Shown here: piece after piece, positions 10,205 through 21,200 of the stretch
How the letters are laid out: every line of letters begins with the position of its first letter
How positions within the stretch are numbered: the stretch's first letter is position 1
NCBI GenBank assembly: GCA_015501075.1
Contig: JADNYJ010000219.1
Span: 1 to 58,787, forward strand
DNA from: Gymnopilus junonius
Taxonomy: Eukaryota; Basidiomycota; Agaricomycetes; Agaricales; Galerinaceae
Direction of reading: 5' to 3'
Length of the DNA: 58,787 nucleotides
Program-made: the position numbers and the translations under genes
Notes under the pieces: model-generated
The model's input: the letters and a program-made list of their open reading frames with translations, nothing else
Told to the model about the DNA's origin: nothing
The model's database searches: none

Positions 10205-11770
10205 TCAAGCTTTTCCATAAGACGTAATAAATTCATCCTCCCATAGTCTATCGAATTTCTGCGTAGCTCGAGGCGGCCACGGCACAAAATCCACTTCATC
10301 AGCAGCGAGCCATTCATCATAAAATCCCCCTTCAACAAGACGCGACCAAGTTTCCGGATCATACTCTTCCCAGGCCTGCGCATCCTCGTCGTGGAGCTTT
10401 AGGACACAGTGCTTCTTTAATGTTTCCCAACGGCGGGTGATGACATCCAAGAATATATTAAAATCGCTGTGGCCTTCCATCAATTGATCTATTCTGCAGT
10501 GCATGGTGCAGAGATTCGGCCACAGTATGTTGGCTTCGGGTGTTTGAGCCATTAGGCAAAAGAGATCCGAGCCTGGTGTGACCACGTTGAAGTCGTGGTC
10601 AATGTAGAGATCCGTGGCGGCCCTGGTTATATCAGCCAGATGCTCTACACAAGTAATGCTGGTGTTGCAGTCGATGAAGGCAAGGGAGCGTATAGAAGGG
10701 AAAATATTTAAAGGAGCTGAAGGATCGTACTCCGCTTCAGGGAATGTCCATGAGCTGTTCAAAGACATGCGGATGAGAACGAGCAGCTCCAATTTTGGCG
10801 CTCGTAAGTACTGGAATATATTAGAAGCGAGTGCCCAGCAATTTGCCAACCTGATGTGCTTCAGTTCGGGGGAGAGAACTGGTCGGGCATTCTGTTCGAA
10901 GCGTTGACGAAATATGTTTCCCGAGAGAGACAAGTCTGTTAATTGTGACGACGCTAGGATGTCGAGGAATGCAGTGAATGGATACTTGGGCCCTGAATCA
11001 TGCAGGTCGCCGATGTGTAGAGTGGTGACGTTATGCGAGAGGGGCTTGCAGGCCATCAAGGACCAGGAATCGAAACGCGCTTGTGCGAGTTTCGGAGCAC
11101 CACCTTGGAAATATGGTATCTCTGGAAGATCAGAATTAGACGGGATGACCAACTCTAGGGGGCTCCTGCTTGGGTTAATGACGATGTCAATCACTTCTAA
11201 ATTAGGGGCGGAGAGCCATTCAATGAATACTGCCTTGAAAAAATTTCGCCAGTATTGAGCATTAGGGATGAAATGGCCGGCGGAGCTCAGGGCGGAGCGT
11301 AGGACAAAGCGCTTCCAGCGAGTTATGTGCCTCGTAGCTATTTTCATTAAACCCTTAAATGCCTCTTTGTCTATTGTGGTGTTGAGTTCAAAGTGGAGGT
11401 CTAAGAATTTGTTGTCAGACCTTGACAGGTGAGCGGTCAGACGTTCAAGATCGGAATTAGAGGGATTGGTGGATGTGAAGGATGTCCATAAATCCGGAAG
11501 AGAGAGGGCGATTAAACGCCATGCCTCGCAAACATGGGATAGGTTATAAAGCATTTTTTCCGCTTTCCTTTCATTATCATAGCTGAGTCCACCTATGGCT
11601 GCTCGGAAAATCGACGATGTGAGTTCGATTGGGATGCGCAGGATCGGGGACGATGAACGTTGGGCAGTACTCTGAAACGTAGCATGCTCCGATTTAGTTT
11701 GTACCATTCCATCGAAGACTGCGAGCTCCTGAAGGAGCTTCCTTTCGTCGACTGTTACTTGGCCAAGCAT
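10205..11770 (-). CDS. F-box protein, DFVPWPPR family
   Basis: A single-exon gene of 521 residues, starting MLGQVTVDERKL. The coiled coil is at residues 1-35, the F-box at about 45-105 (ILRIPIELTSSIFRAA, LSHVCEAWRLI), followed by leucine-rich stretches such as FQGGAPKLAQARFDSWSL. The tail has LHDEDAQAWEEYDPETW and VDFVPWPPRATQKFDRLW. It is collinear with 8371-9915 over its whole length and is a clear tandem paralogue. The presumed role is a substrate adaptor of an SCF ubiquitin ligase; the target is not known. Confidence 0.85.
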   Translation of the reverse strand: MLGQVTVDERKLLQELAVFDGMVQTKSEHATFQSTAQRSSSPILRIPIELTSSIFRAAIGGLSYDNERKAEKMLYNLSHVCEAWRLIALSLPDLWTSFTSTNPSNSDLERLTAHLSRSDNKFLDLHFELNTTIDKEAFKGLMKIATRHITRWKRFVLRSALSSAGHFIPNAQYWRNFFKAVFIEWLSAPNLEVIDIVINPSRSPLELVIPSNSDLPEIPYFQGGAPKLAQARFDSWSLMACKPLSHNVTTLHIGDLHDSGPKYPFTAFLDILASSQLTDLSLSGNIFRQRFEQNARPVLSPELKHIRLANCWALASNIFQYLRAPKLELLVLIRMSLNSSWTFPEAEYDPSAPLNIFPSIRSLAFIDCNTSITCVEHLADITRAATDLYIDHDFNVVTPGSDLFCLMAQTPEANILWPNLCTMHCRIDQLMEGHSDFNIFLDVITRRWETLKKHCVLKLHDEDAQAWEEYDPETWSRLVEGGFYDEWLAADEVDFVPWPPRATQKFDRLWEDEFITSYGKA

Positions 11771-12339
11771 AGGTAATTTGGGAGGTTTAGCAGGAGGTGC
11801 AGGGTTAGCTTGTCAACGTTTCGACATGCCTGTCACAGAACAACCCCATGCACGGCGGACCTCGAAATGAAGCTCCGACTTCTGGCCCGGCTCTGCACCT
11901 TGGAATATCTCCATCATAATTGGGCTCAAACTTCAGGTGTATGCTTGATAAGACATTCTAGTCCCCATACCGATATTTGTCTTGCGGAAAGTCTTCAGAA
12001 AAGAAAGATTGAAAAAAGGCACATGCCCATTGATGCCGTGGTGGAACTCCAACCGGCAAACGGAAATCACCGAACTTCGTTTACAGTGGCTAGTATCTGT
12101 CTTTTTTCTTTGGTGGGCTAACCTCTTACAATTAGTTGCACTAATAAGACAGACCCATGTCCCACAATCAGTTCAATTTTTTTGGACGACTCTTAGCTAG
12201 AGGCGCAGAAGGTTCATGTACTTACACAAGATGAAAGAACGCAGCGAACTCGAATTCTTGCACATACATAACATAGCAAATACTTGCGTAAGCATGGATG
12301 AATATGTACTTAATAGCTGAGACTAGAGTCTGCCTCTAA
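11771..12339. other. Intergenic, nothing convincing
   Basis: This stretch lies between two F-box loci. Small ORFs are present but show no domain, codon pattern or splice signals I can support. Confidence 0.4.
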
Positions 12340-12545
12340 ATTGAATAGCACATCAGAAAGTCGTCTTCCCGTTGCCTGCCAAACTTTTGCGTAGCACGAG
12401 GAGGCCATGGCACAAAGTCTGTTTCATCAGACGCAACCCAATGTTCGTAAAACCCACCCGATCCGAGTCCCAAGTCTCCTGATCAACCTCCTGCCAAATA
12501 TCTGCATCATCGTTGTGTAATTTTATAACACAACAACGTTTTCCC
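12340..12545 (-). pseudogene. Isolated C-terminal relic of an F-box gene
   Basis: Only the conserved tail survives. On the minus strand in mixed frames one reads a Leu-His-Asn-Asp-Asp-Ala stretch, WQEVDQETW, and ETDFVPWPPRATQKFGR. The N-terminal F-box and the leucine-rich part are missing. It sits just downstream of the next F-box locus and probably remains from a tandem copy lost by deletion. Confidence 0.65.
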
Positions 12546-12685
12546 AGCTAACATCCATGAACATCACGACACGTTAAAAACCAACCTTGACCAGGGAATG
12601 GACGTCGGCAGTATGTTAAGGCACTTAATCCATCATGATTCCAACAGACGCACCACGATTAAATAGTCTAATTTGTGTTAAAGGC

Positions 12686-14420
12686 CTAGTCGCTGCTCAT
12701 CGAAGAACTATCCGTTTGATATGTATCCAAAAGCGAACTCGCATAGGATGTCAGGAACAATTTCTCCCGTACCACAAAATTTTCCGTAGCTTCTCGGGGA
12801 GGCCATGGCACAAAATCCGTGTCGTCGGGAGCAATCCACTCTTCGTAAAACCCACCGTCGACGAGCCGGTTCCAAGTTTCTGGATCATGTTGCCTCCAAG
12901 CTTTTGCATCCTTGTAGTGTAGCCTAAAACACAGCGTTGCCCAAACATTTCCCAGCGACGGGTGACAACTCTCAAGAAAAGGCCAAAGTCACAATGTTCG
13001 TCCATCAATTCAGGTATTCCGCAGTGCAAGGCACTCAGATTCGGCCACAGGATGCTGGTTTCCGCTGTTTGGACCATCAAGCTGAACAGATCCGGACCTG
13101 GCTCACCAATGTGGGTGATGTAGAGATCAGACACGGTTTTGGTTATGTCGGCCAGATGCTCTACGCAAGACAGGGTGGTGTTACAGTCGATGAAGCAAGG
13201 GATCGCAGAGCAGGTAAAGGGGTTGAAAGAGCCGAAGGGATAGACAGATCAGACCCGGGGAACCTCCAAGTGTCGTCCAACACAACACGGACGAGAATGA
13301 GCAGTTCCAATTTTGGCGCTCGGAGGTATGCGAATATGTTGGACGCCACTATATCGCAGTATGCCATCCGCAAGTTCTTCAGCTCTGGTGCGAGGATTGG
13401 ATGAACTTGTCCTACCAATGGTGGATGGAACGCATCTCCCGAAAGAGACAAGTTCACTAATCGTGACGACGCGAGGATGTCGAGGAACTCGGTGAACGGG
13501 TACCTGCGTATTGAATTTGGCGGATGGCGGATGTGCAGGGTGGTGACGTTGTGGGCTAGGGGTTTATAGGCTGTCAGGGACCATGTATCAAAAGTGGCGT
13601 GTAGAAGCCTCGGTGCGCCGTCTTGGAAATAGGGTTGCACTGGATCCTGCAGAAGAGGTGGAAAAGCCAGCAGCGACGGATCCTTGGTTGGGTCAATGTC
13701 GATAACAATCACTTCAAGATTTGATGGGAAGAGTTGATTAGTGATTATTTCGAAGATGAAGTTTGGCCAGGATGCGGTTTCGACTTCGAAGACGAAGCGC
13801 AGGACGAAGCGCCTCCAGCGGGATATGTGTCCGACTGCTGCTTTTAAGATCGCTTGGATTACTGCTGTTTGTAAGACATTCCCAGATGCCTCTTCCTTGA
13901 CGGCGGGGTACAAGTAGAAGTAGAGGTCGAGGGGTTTATTTTTTGACCTTGAGAGATAAATGGAGAGACGATCCAAATCAGAAAGACGATCGGTGGTGGA
14001 TGTGAAGTACGCCCATAGTTCTGGAAGAGAGAGGACGATGGCTCGCCATGTATGGCAAGTGTGAGATAGAGCGCGCAGTGTCTCTTCTCGAGCGGTGCTT
14101 TCATCTTCATCAAAGAGTCCGAACGTGGCTTCTCGGAAAATTTCAGCTGTGACTTCGATTGGGATGTTCAGGGACGGTAAACGTTCATTAGCCATAGTTC
14201 TTTGGAGTCTGGCGTACTGCACTTTAGTCTCCGTGATTTCCTTACTAAGGACTGCGAGTTCAAGGACGAGGCTCTCCATGGGTGTTTGGAATCCGACATA
14301 ATCCTCTGTTATTTCTTTGTTGAGGACTGCGAGTTCAACTACGAGGCTCTTGCGTTTTGTTTCCTGGGTACGGAGGGTTTGAAGGAGCGTCCTTTCGTCG
14401 GGTGGTGCTTGGCGAAGCAT
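12686..14420 (-). pseudogene. F-box protein gene, DFVPWPPR family, frameshifted
   Basis: The start is the ATG at 14420 (MLRQAPPDERTL). The N-terminal helix contains a repeated 'LVVELAVLNKEIT / LVLELAVLSKEIT' segment, an internal duplication of about 28 residues. The F-box follows (LNIPIEVTAEIFREA, LSHTCHTWRAI), then the leucine-rich body. The frame breaks near 13190, continues in another frame (SDLYITHIGEPGPDLF), and breaks again near 12900 before the tail IAPDDTDFVPWPPRE. Apart from two small indels it is full length, so errors in the sequence could explain both breaks. A TATATATA lies about 40 bases upstream. Confidence 0.7.
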
Positions 14421-14469
14421 TGTTGGTTTAGGAGCGGTATAATGTGCACTGGGATGGTATATATAGAGC

Positions 14470-15292
14470 GGTTCCCTACAACGATAAACAAGGTCGTCAA
14501 CAAGAAAATATCTGTCACGGCGAATGGCATCGTTACTACTCCCACCTATGGGTATAAGGGCAAGTGCGCTTATATTACATAAACTAGGCAACAAAGTCGA
14601 ATTTGATTCTTGAAGTCTGTGATAATACGAATGATGCGGGCAACGAGAACGCGAATTGAACGATGTCGCTTTCCATTGCTCTCTCTCGCGACCATGGTGC
14701 ATGTTCTTCATTTCGCTGGAAGAGTTCAATTCTTCAAGTTCTCCTGTTCGGACTTTTGTGGTCGCACGCAGCGACATGCTTTCTAGGATCATTGCTATTC
14801 AAGTTCTATCATGTAAATCTCGTACTTCGCACCTGACCTTTTCAGTATGGATAATGCAAGCTAAGGGTACCTACGTAGGTTTTTCTTGTGAGCTCAATCT
14901 GGGACGAGCTAGAAAAAAAGAAATCACTCACTCTACGCTGTCGAGGTCGAAGTTGCTGGATGTTGAATGGACCATAGAGTGTGATGTTTTGCTCTCTCGG
15001 CATGGATCCAATCGACCAGGTTTTGTGTAAACTTATGCATGTAGAAAATTAATTAGTGGTTTTCAGTGACATACCTTTTTTAAATTGTTTTATTCACCTG
15101 TAAAAATAGCCAGGGATAGAGCTGGGGAGCCATAAACCTCCCTTCAGGGATTCAGGGATCCATAACTTTTTGAAATTGATCATGACGAGAGCGGACATGA
15201 AAAGAGCGCAGCAAAGGGCACAGCTTACCTAACTACACGCCTAGTCCGGTTCAGTCTCCGCCCAAATCCAATCACTTGAATCACCAACCACG
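14470..15292. other. Intergenic region upstream of the Cin1-like gene
   Basis: This is the likely promoter region of the plus-strand gene at 15293 and of the minus-strand F-box gene. Apart from the TATATATA near 14456-14465 I see no clear element. Confidence 0.35.
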
Positions 15293-18200
15293 ATGGCGCA
15301 GTGGGGGCAAGGACAGCCAGGGTTCCAGTATCCCATGCAGACTGGCTTCCCGCCACAGCAGTTCCAGCAAAACCCCCAATTTCAGCCTCAGCAACAACAA
15401 CCTCAGCAGCCCCAATTCCAGCCGGGTGGGCTAGGTATTGGACTCGCCAGACAGGGTTTACTTCCCCAGCAGACGGGGTTCGCCCCGCAGCAGAGGGCGC
15501 CTGGTGGGTTCCAGCAGCAGCCCCCTATGCCGCCCCAGCAGATCCCACAGCAGACGGGGTTTGTGGGTGGAGGAGGAACGCCTTCTGGCTTCATCCAAGC
15601 TCAGCCGACGGGGTTCCCCGGGTTCCAACCACCTCAACAGCCTCAATTCCAACAAGCTCGTGCACCTCCACCCCCGCCTGTCCCTCCTATTCCCTCTCAG
15701 TTCCAACAGCAGAATAGACCTAGTTTTCTGAGTATGCCGCCTCCGCAGCAGTCTAATAGGTTGTTGAGCGCGTCCCCGGGCGGTGCGTTGCTCCCGCAGC
15801 AGACAGGATTCGTGGGCGGGCCAGGCCCCTCGCCTGCGCCTCTCGTGCCGCAGATGACGGGGTTCATAGATCCGAGATTGCAGATGCTCTCGCAGACTTT
15901 TATCTCCGGTCCATTCCCTAACACCAACCTCGGTGGGGGAGGGCTTGGTGGGGGACCAGGTCAATTCACCCCTCAGCAGCAGCCCCAACAAAACCTAGTC
16001 CAATCCATTCAGGAGTATAATCAGACACAACGCGGGTCTAGCAGTCAGCAGTTGAGCTGGGCGTTGGCGAAGAGCGAGAAGAAGAATTATGATAAGATAT
16101 TTAGGGCATGGGACCCTCAGGGTTCGGGATTTATTAGTGGTGGGACGGCGATTGAGCAGTTTGGGGCGAGTGGGCTGCCGAGAGATGATTTGGCGAGGGT
16201 TTGGTAGGTGGTGGATTTTTTTGTTTTTGATTAGGGGGTTTATCGATACTGATCCTTTTCTCTCTCTTTTTTTTATTAGGACATTGGCGGATATGCACGA
16301 TCGTGGCAAGCTTAATATTGCAGAATTTCATGTCGCGATGGGATTGATTTATCGTAGTATGTACCATTTTATTTTTATTTTCTCACATATCAACTCATTT
16401 ATCCACAGGACTCAACGGCATGCAAATCCCCGACCAACTCCCCCAAGAACTTGTCCCGCCCTCCGTGGCAGACCTCGACAGCACCGTGGATCGCGTGAAA
16501 GAGCTGCTCAAATCCGACACGCGCACGGGCGGCACAGGAGGGTCCAATAAACACTCCTTCAGCTCCACCTCGCCTTCCCCTTTAGATCCTCGACGCGACG
16601 CGTCCAATTACAAACACTCGGACTCTGAACCGCCCCCGGGTGGGTTCTTCCGGCCCTCCAATCGTCATGTGGATCGCAGCGCTATAAGGTCGAGGAACGA
16701 AGAGGACTCGCCGTTGCTGATCTGAGCGATATGAAGAGACAGCTGGAGAACACGGCGCACATGCTGGATAAAGCGCACGAGGCGGATGCAGCCAAGACCA
16801 AGGAAGACGAGGAACTGGAACAGGAGATGGATGATCTCAAATACCGTGTCAAGCGCGTGCAAGACGATCTGAACTATGTTGCTCGTGGGCCGAAGACGAC
16901 TGCAAGGGAAGAGGAGAGACGGAGGTTGGAGAGGGAGATGTTGAATTTAATGCATGAGCGCATTCCTGAAGTGGAGAGGAAAATCAAGGCGAGGGAGGAG
17001 CGGAAGGAGAGGGAGCGCAGGCAGTGGACGAGAGAGCGGGATCGGGCGAATGACCGATTTGGGAGATATGACAGGAGCGCGGCCTATGATGATCGGGATA
17101 GGCCGTATTCGCGGGCGGAGGATCGGGATAGGCCGTACTCGAGGGCAGAGGATAGGTACGACCGGGATCGGGACAGGCCGTACTCCCGCGGACCGCCGCT
17201 GGATGACAGAGATAGGCCGTACTCCAGAGCCGACGACCGCGACAGACCCTACTCAAGAGGCCCGCCGCCAGATGATCGTGACAGAGACCGTGACCGTGAC
17301 AGGCCTTACTCGCGAGGCGCGTATGACCGCGACGACAGAGACAGAGACCGTGGCTATCGCAGGGACAGCGACTATGGCCGCGATAGGCCGCGCAGCCCGG
17401 CCGTCTCCTCCCCGTCCACTCTGGCACCACCAAGCAGTGCAACAGCACCCGCGTCCCTGTCTTCCTCCCCAGCACCCACCCCTGCAAGTGCAGCGCCGAA
17501 TCTGAAGAATATGACACCGGCGGAACGAGCGACCTATCTGCGCGAACAAGCCCAGCGGAAAGTGCAAGAACGCATGGCCGCACTGGGTATTTCCGGTCCT
17601 TCCCAATCACCTTCTGCTACTTCCCCTAGTTCTAGTGCTGCTCCAGCCAATGCGACCTCGGCGTCGGGGCTGGATCTGGGTGTCGAGGATCGCCTGGCGG
17701 AAGAAAAAAGGGAAGCGGAGGAGAAAGCCAAGGAGGCGGAGAGACAGAAGGAGGAGAGGGAGAGGAATAGGAGGGAGAGGTTGGAGAAGGAACGCGCGAT
17801 TAAGGAGGGTGCGAAGGCCGCTGTTAGTGGTGGTGTTCCTCAGCCTACGCCTACTGCAACGACAACGGCTGCCCCACCTGCGCCGACACCTACGCCTAGG
17901 GCTGCACCGGCACCTGTGCAAGCTAAAGTCGCCCCGCCCCCACCTAAACCAAGAGGCCAGGCTGCGCCTCCCCCGCCTGCGCCTAGGAGGGGAGGTGCCG
18001 CACCTGTTCCTCCCACGCCTAGAGCTGCACCTGTTGCACCCGTAAGGGCATTCAGCGCTGCTCCTCAAGCTCCAGCTCAGCCTCAATACCAATACCAACC
18101 TCCTCAGCCTAGAGTCGCGTCCGCACCTGCATTCTCTGCCCAGCCACCTGCACCTGCTTTTATCCCTCCTCAACCCGCTCAGGAAGAAGACCCTGAAGAA

Positions 18201-21200
18201 AAAGCCCTCCGGGAGAGAGAGGAGAGGCTGAAGAAGCAGAGAGAGGAGCGGGAGAGGAGGATGAGGGAGTTGGAGAGGGAGGAAAGGGAGGCGGAGAGGA
18301 GTTTGAGAGGGAGAGGAAGAGAAGGTTGGAGGCTGCTAAAGCCAAGGCTCAGCTCAGGCTCAGGCTCAGGCAAGTGTTGTGCAGGCCCCGGCTGTTGAGG
18401 CCCCTGCTACACCACAAACAAAGGCTGCCCCGCCGAGCTTTGTGAGCCCCAGTCCAAGTGTTACTGCCAGCCCGAGTGCGGTGGAGAAGTCGACGAATCC
18501 GTTTAGTCGGTTGATCAAAGAAGGTGCTGGTGGTAGTGCACCGACGACACCTTCTGTTGGTATCGGAGCTGCTACTGGAGCTGCTAATGGGAGCCATAAC
18601 CCATGGGCATCGGCATCAGCTTCCGCCTCCGCAGCTCAATCGCCCACTCCTGCTCCTCGCTCACAAACCGCGCCCATCCCCTCCCGGAGCCCCGCTCCTT
18701 CCTCCATTCGCCCACCTCAACCCAAATCCCCGGGACCCACGTCCTATCAAACCGCCCCCCCTTCGAAAACCGACGACGACTGGGGCGATGTCGTAGATAA
18801 AGACGATGAGGACGATGGTGATTCGAGTGACGATGAGATCATGAAGAATCGGAATGCGAGGATGGATATTGCGGCCAGTTTGTTTAGGGGGATCTTGCCT
18901 AGTACGGATGCTTCTAGTGCGGCGCCGAGGCCGGCGAGTGCTGCTGGGGTGAAATCACCCACGTCTGCGTCGCCTGCACCAGGGCAGAATGGGGTCCCAG
19001 CTGCGCCTCCGCCACCGCCCGTGGCACCTGTTGCGCCCATTCCACCCCCTGCGCCCCCAGCACCTCCTGCGCCCGCTGTCTCATCTGGAGGCGGAGCGGC
19101 AGCTGCAACCAGTGCACCGGGGGACATGAGCGCCCTCATGCAGTCCATTCAAGGCGGGCTCCGCCTGCGACCTACCAAGACGGTGGATAAGAGCGCGCCG
19201 CCTGTGAGTGGGAAGGTATTGGGGGATGCGGCGCCGCCTACTCACATTATTGCGTCGAGTGTGAGGGAGCCTTCTCCTCCGCCAGCTCAGCCAGCTCAGT
19301 ATGAACCATACCAAGCTTACGAACAACACCCAACATCACCATACCCCGAACCCACTCCCATGTCCATGTCCTCTGCTCACGACGATTTCGCGTCAAAGTC
19401 CGCGAATAGGCAGAGTGTGGGGTGGTTTGCGGATCGAGCGGCAGATTTGGGCGCGTCGCCTACTACACCTTCCTTTGCTTCTCCACCTCACATGCCTGCC
19501 ATGGAGGAGGAGGAAGAGGAGGAGGATGATGATGATATGTATGTGAAAGTGAGCGATGAGGGGTATGAGGTTGTGGATAAGCCCTTGTCGGCGAGTGCAA
19601 CGAGTGCGATGAATTCGCCTCTGGGTGTACCCCAGATTCGGGTGGATGAGCCGAGTGATGCGCATATTGCTTCAAAGGAGATTGGTGCAGAGGGGGGTGT
19701 GAGTGATCTTATGGCGGATATTGATAAAAGTATACGTGAGTGCATGTTCTTCGTTTTTCGTTTGCGTTTTCGGCTCGTTTCGTTTCGGGTCCTTTTTAGC
19801 AGCTTTCTTTTTTTACACACTCACATTTTCCTCCTTTCCGGTTCTTAAACATTCCTTCTCTGTCTCTGCTCTCGCTCTCTACACCGCTGACGACACCTCT
19901 CTCTTGCTCACTTCTCTAGAACACCGCGTTCGCTCCCTATACGCCTTCCAAGGCGACGGTCCCGAAGACCTTTGTGAGCCTACCTTTCTTCTTTTCTTTT
20001 CTGCATGCCATTTCTGGAAATACTGATTACATAATTAATACTTTAGCCTTCAACGAGAACCTGGTCATTCTTGCCAACCCTTCCAAGACCGGGGGCGATT
20101 GGTGGTACGGCACGATGGTGAACGGTGGTAAAGCTGGACTGTTCCCCAAGACGTATGTCGAGGTTGTCACACCCAGTAAGCATTCACAACCATTGTCTTG
20201 TCCTTTTTCTCATCAGCTTGTCTTTCTTTATTTTATTTTTGACAGAAACTGCCAAAGCAGCGTTCACATACGAAGCGGGGAACCCTGATGAATTGGCATT
20301 CACGGAGGGTGAGACGCTCTCGATCATTGACACGTCAGAGGCGGAATGGTGGAAGGCGGAACAGGGTGGTGCGGTGTACATCGTGCCTGCTGCGTATCTG
20401 GAGCTCGTAGAGGGTTAGTGTCATCGCTTTAAAACTTTTTCTCTCTTTCGCTTATCCTCTTGAGTGGTCCCTTTCCTTTTTTTTCCCGCCCCCCCTTTTT
20501 TGTCTCTCTTTTTTTTTGTCTTGCTGAAGTAATAGACTAAAGTTGATTCTTTTTTTTTTCTTTGCTTATGTTGCTTGATTTTTGCCTACAATGTACCCTC
20601 TCCCCCTCCGAACAACGCACGCTACGCTACTCGCTACTCGCATCCAAAATTAACGAATTTACGCACTATCGCACTATCGCACAAATTGGAAATTTTGGAA
20701 AATATATCCCTGTTTTTTGTTTCTCTCGATCTATTCATGAACAACTTAGGAGTGACGAATGCAAATATCACAGTGCATGGGAAAAAAGACGGGGTTCAGG
20801 AGGTGGTGGATTTGAGGGTGGAGAATCAGTTGCCTTCTCTAGGTGGATACGTTCCCACTCGACCACTCATGGGTGCCGGTGATCATCATGAGCGACAACA
20901 ACTCGACAACTCGGCAATGCGCCACGATGGTGCTGTTGATAGGCATGGCGAGGAGGAGGACACCGACGTTGATTCTGATTCCGATTCCGATTATCTGTCC
21001 TTTGAGGAAAGTGATGATGACGAGGAAGATGCGAATACGATTGCGACTGCTGCGGACAAGGAGGCAAGGGAAAGAGAGAGGCAGTTGGTGTTGGAAGCTG
21101 CTGGGTTGATCGTCAATAAGGATGTGGGTCCGCCGCCTTTGCGGGCTCGGAGTGTCAAGAAGCAGCAGTATCACCACCAGAACCGGGACCCGCAATACCA

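Noticed and set aside
16984..17610. 208-residue minus frame inside the Cin1-like gene
   Set aside because: It is the antisense shadow of the Arg/Asp/Tyr-rich repeat.
18747..19148. Gly/Ala-rich minus frame
   Set aside because: It is the antisense shadow of the Pro/Ala-rich part of the Cin1-like gene.
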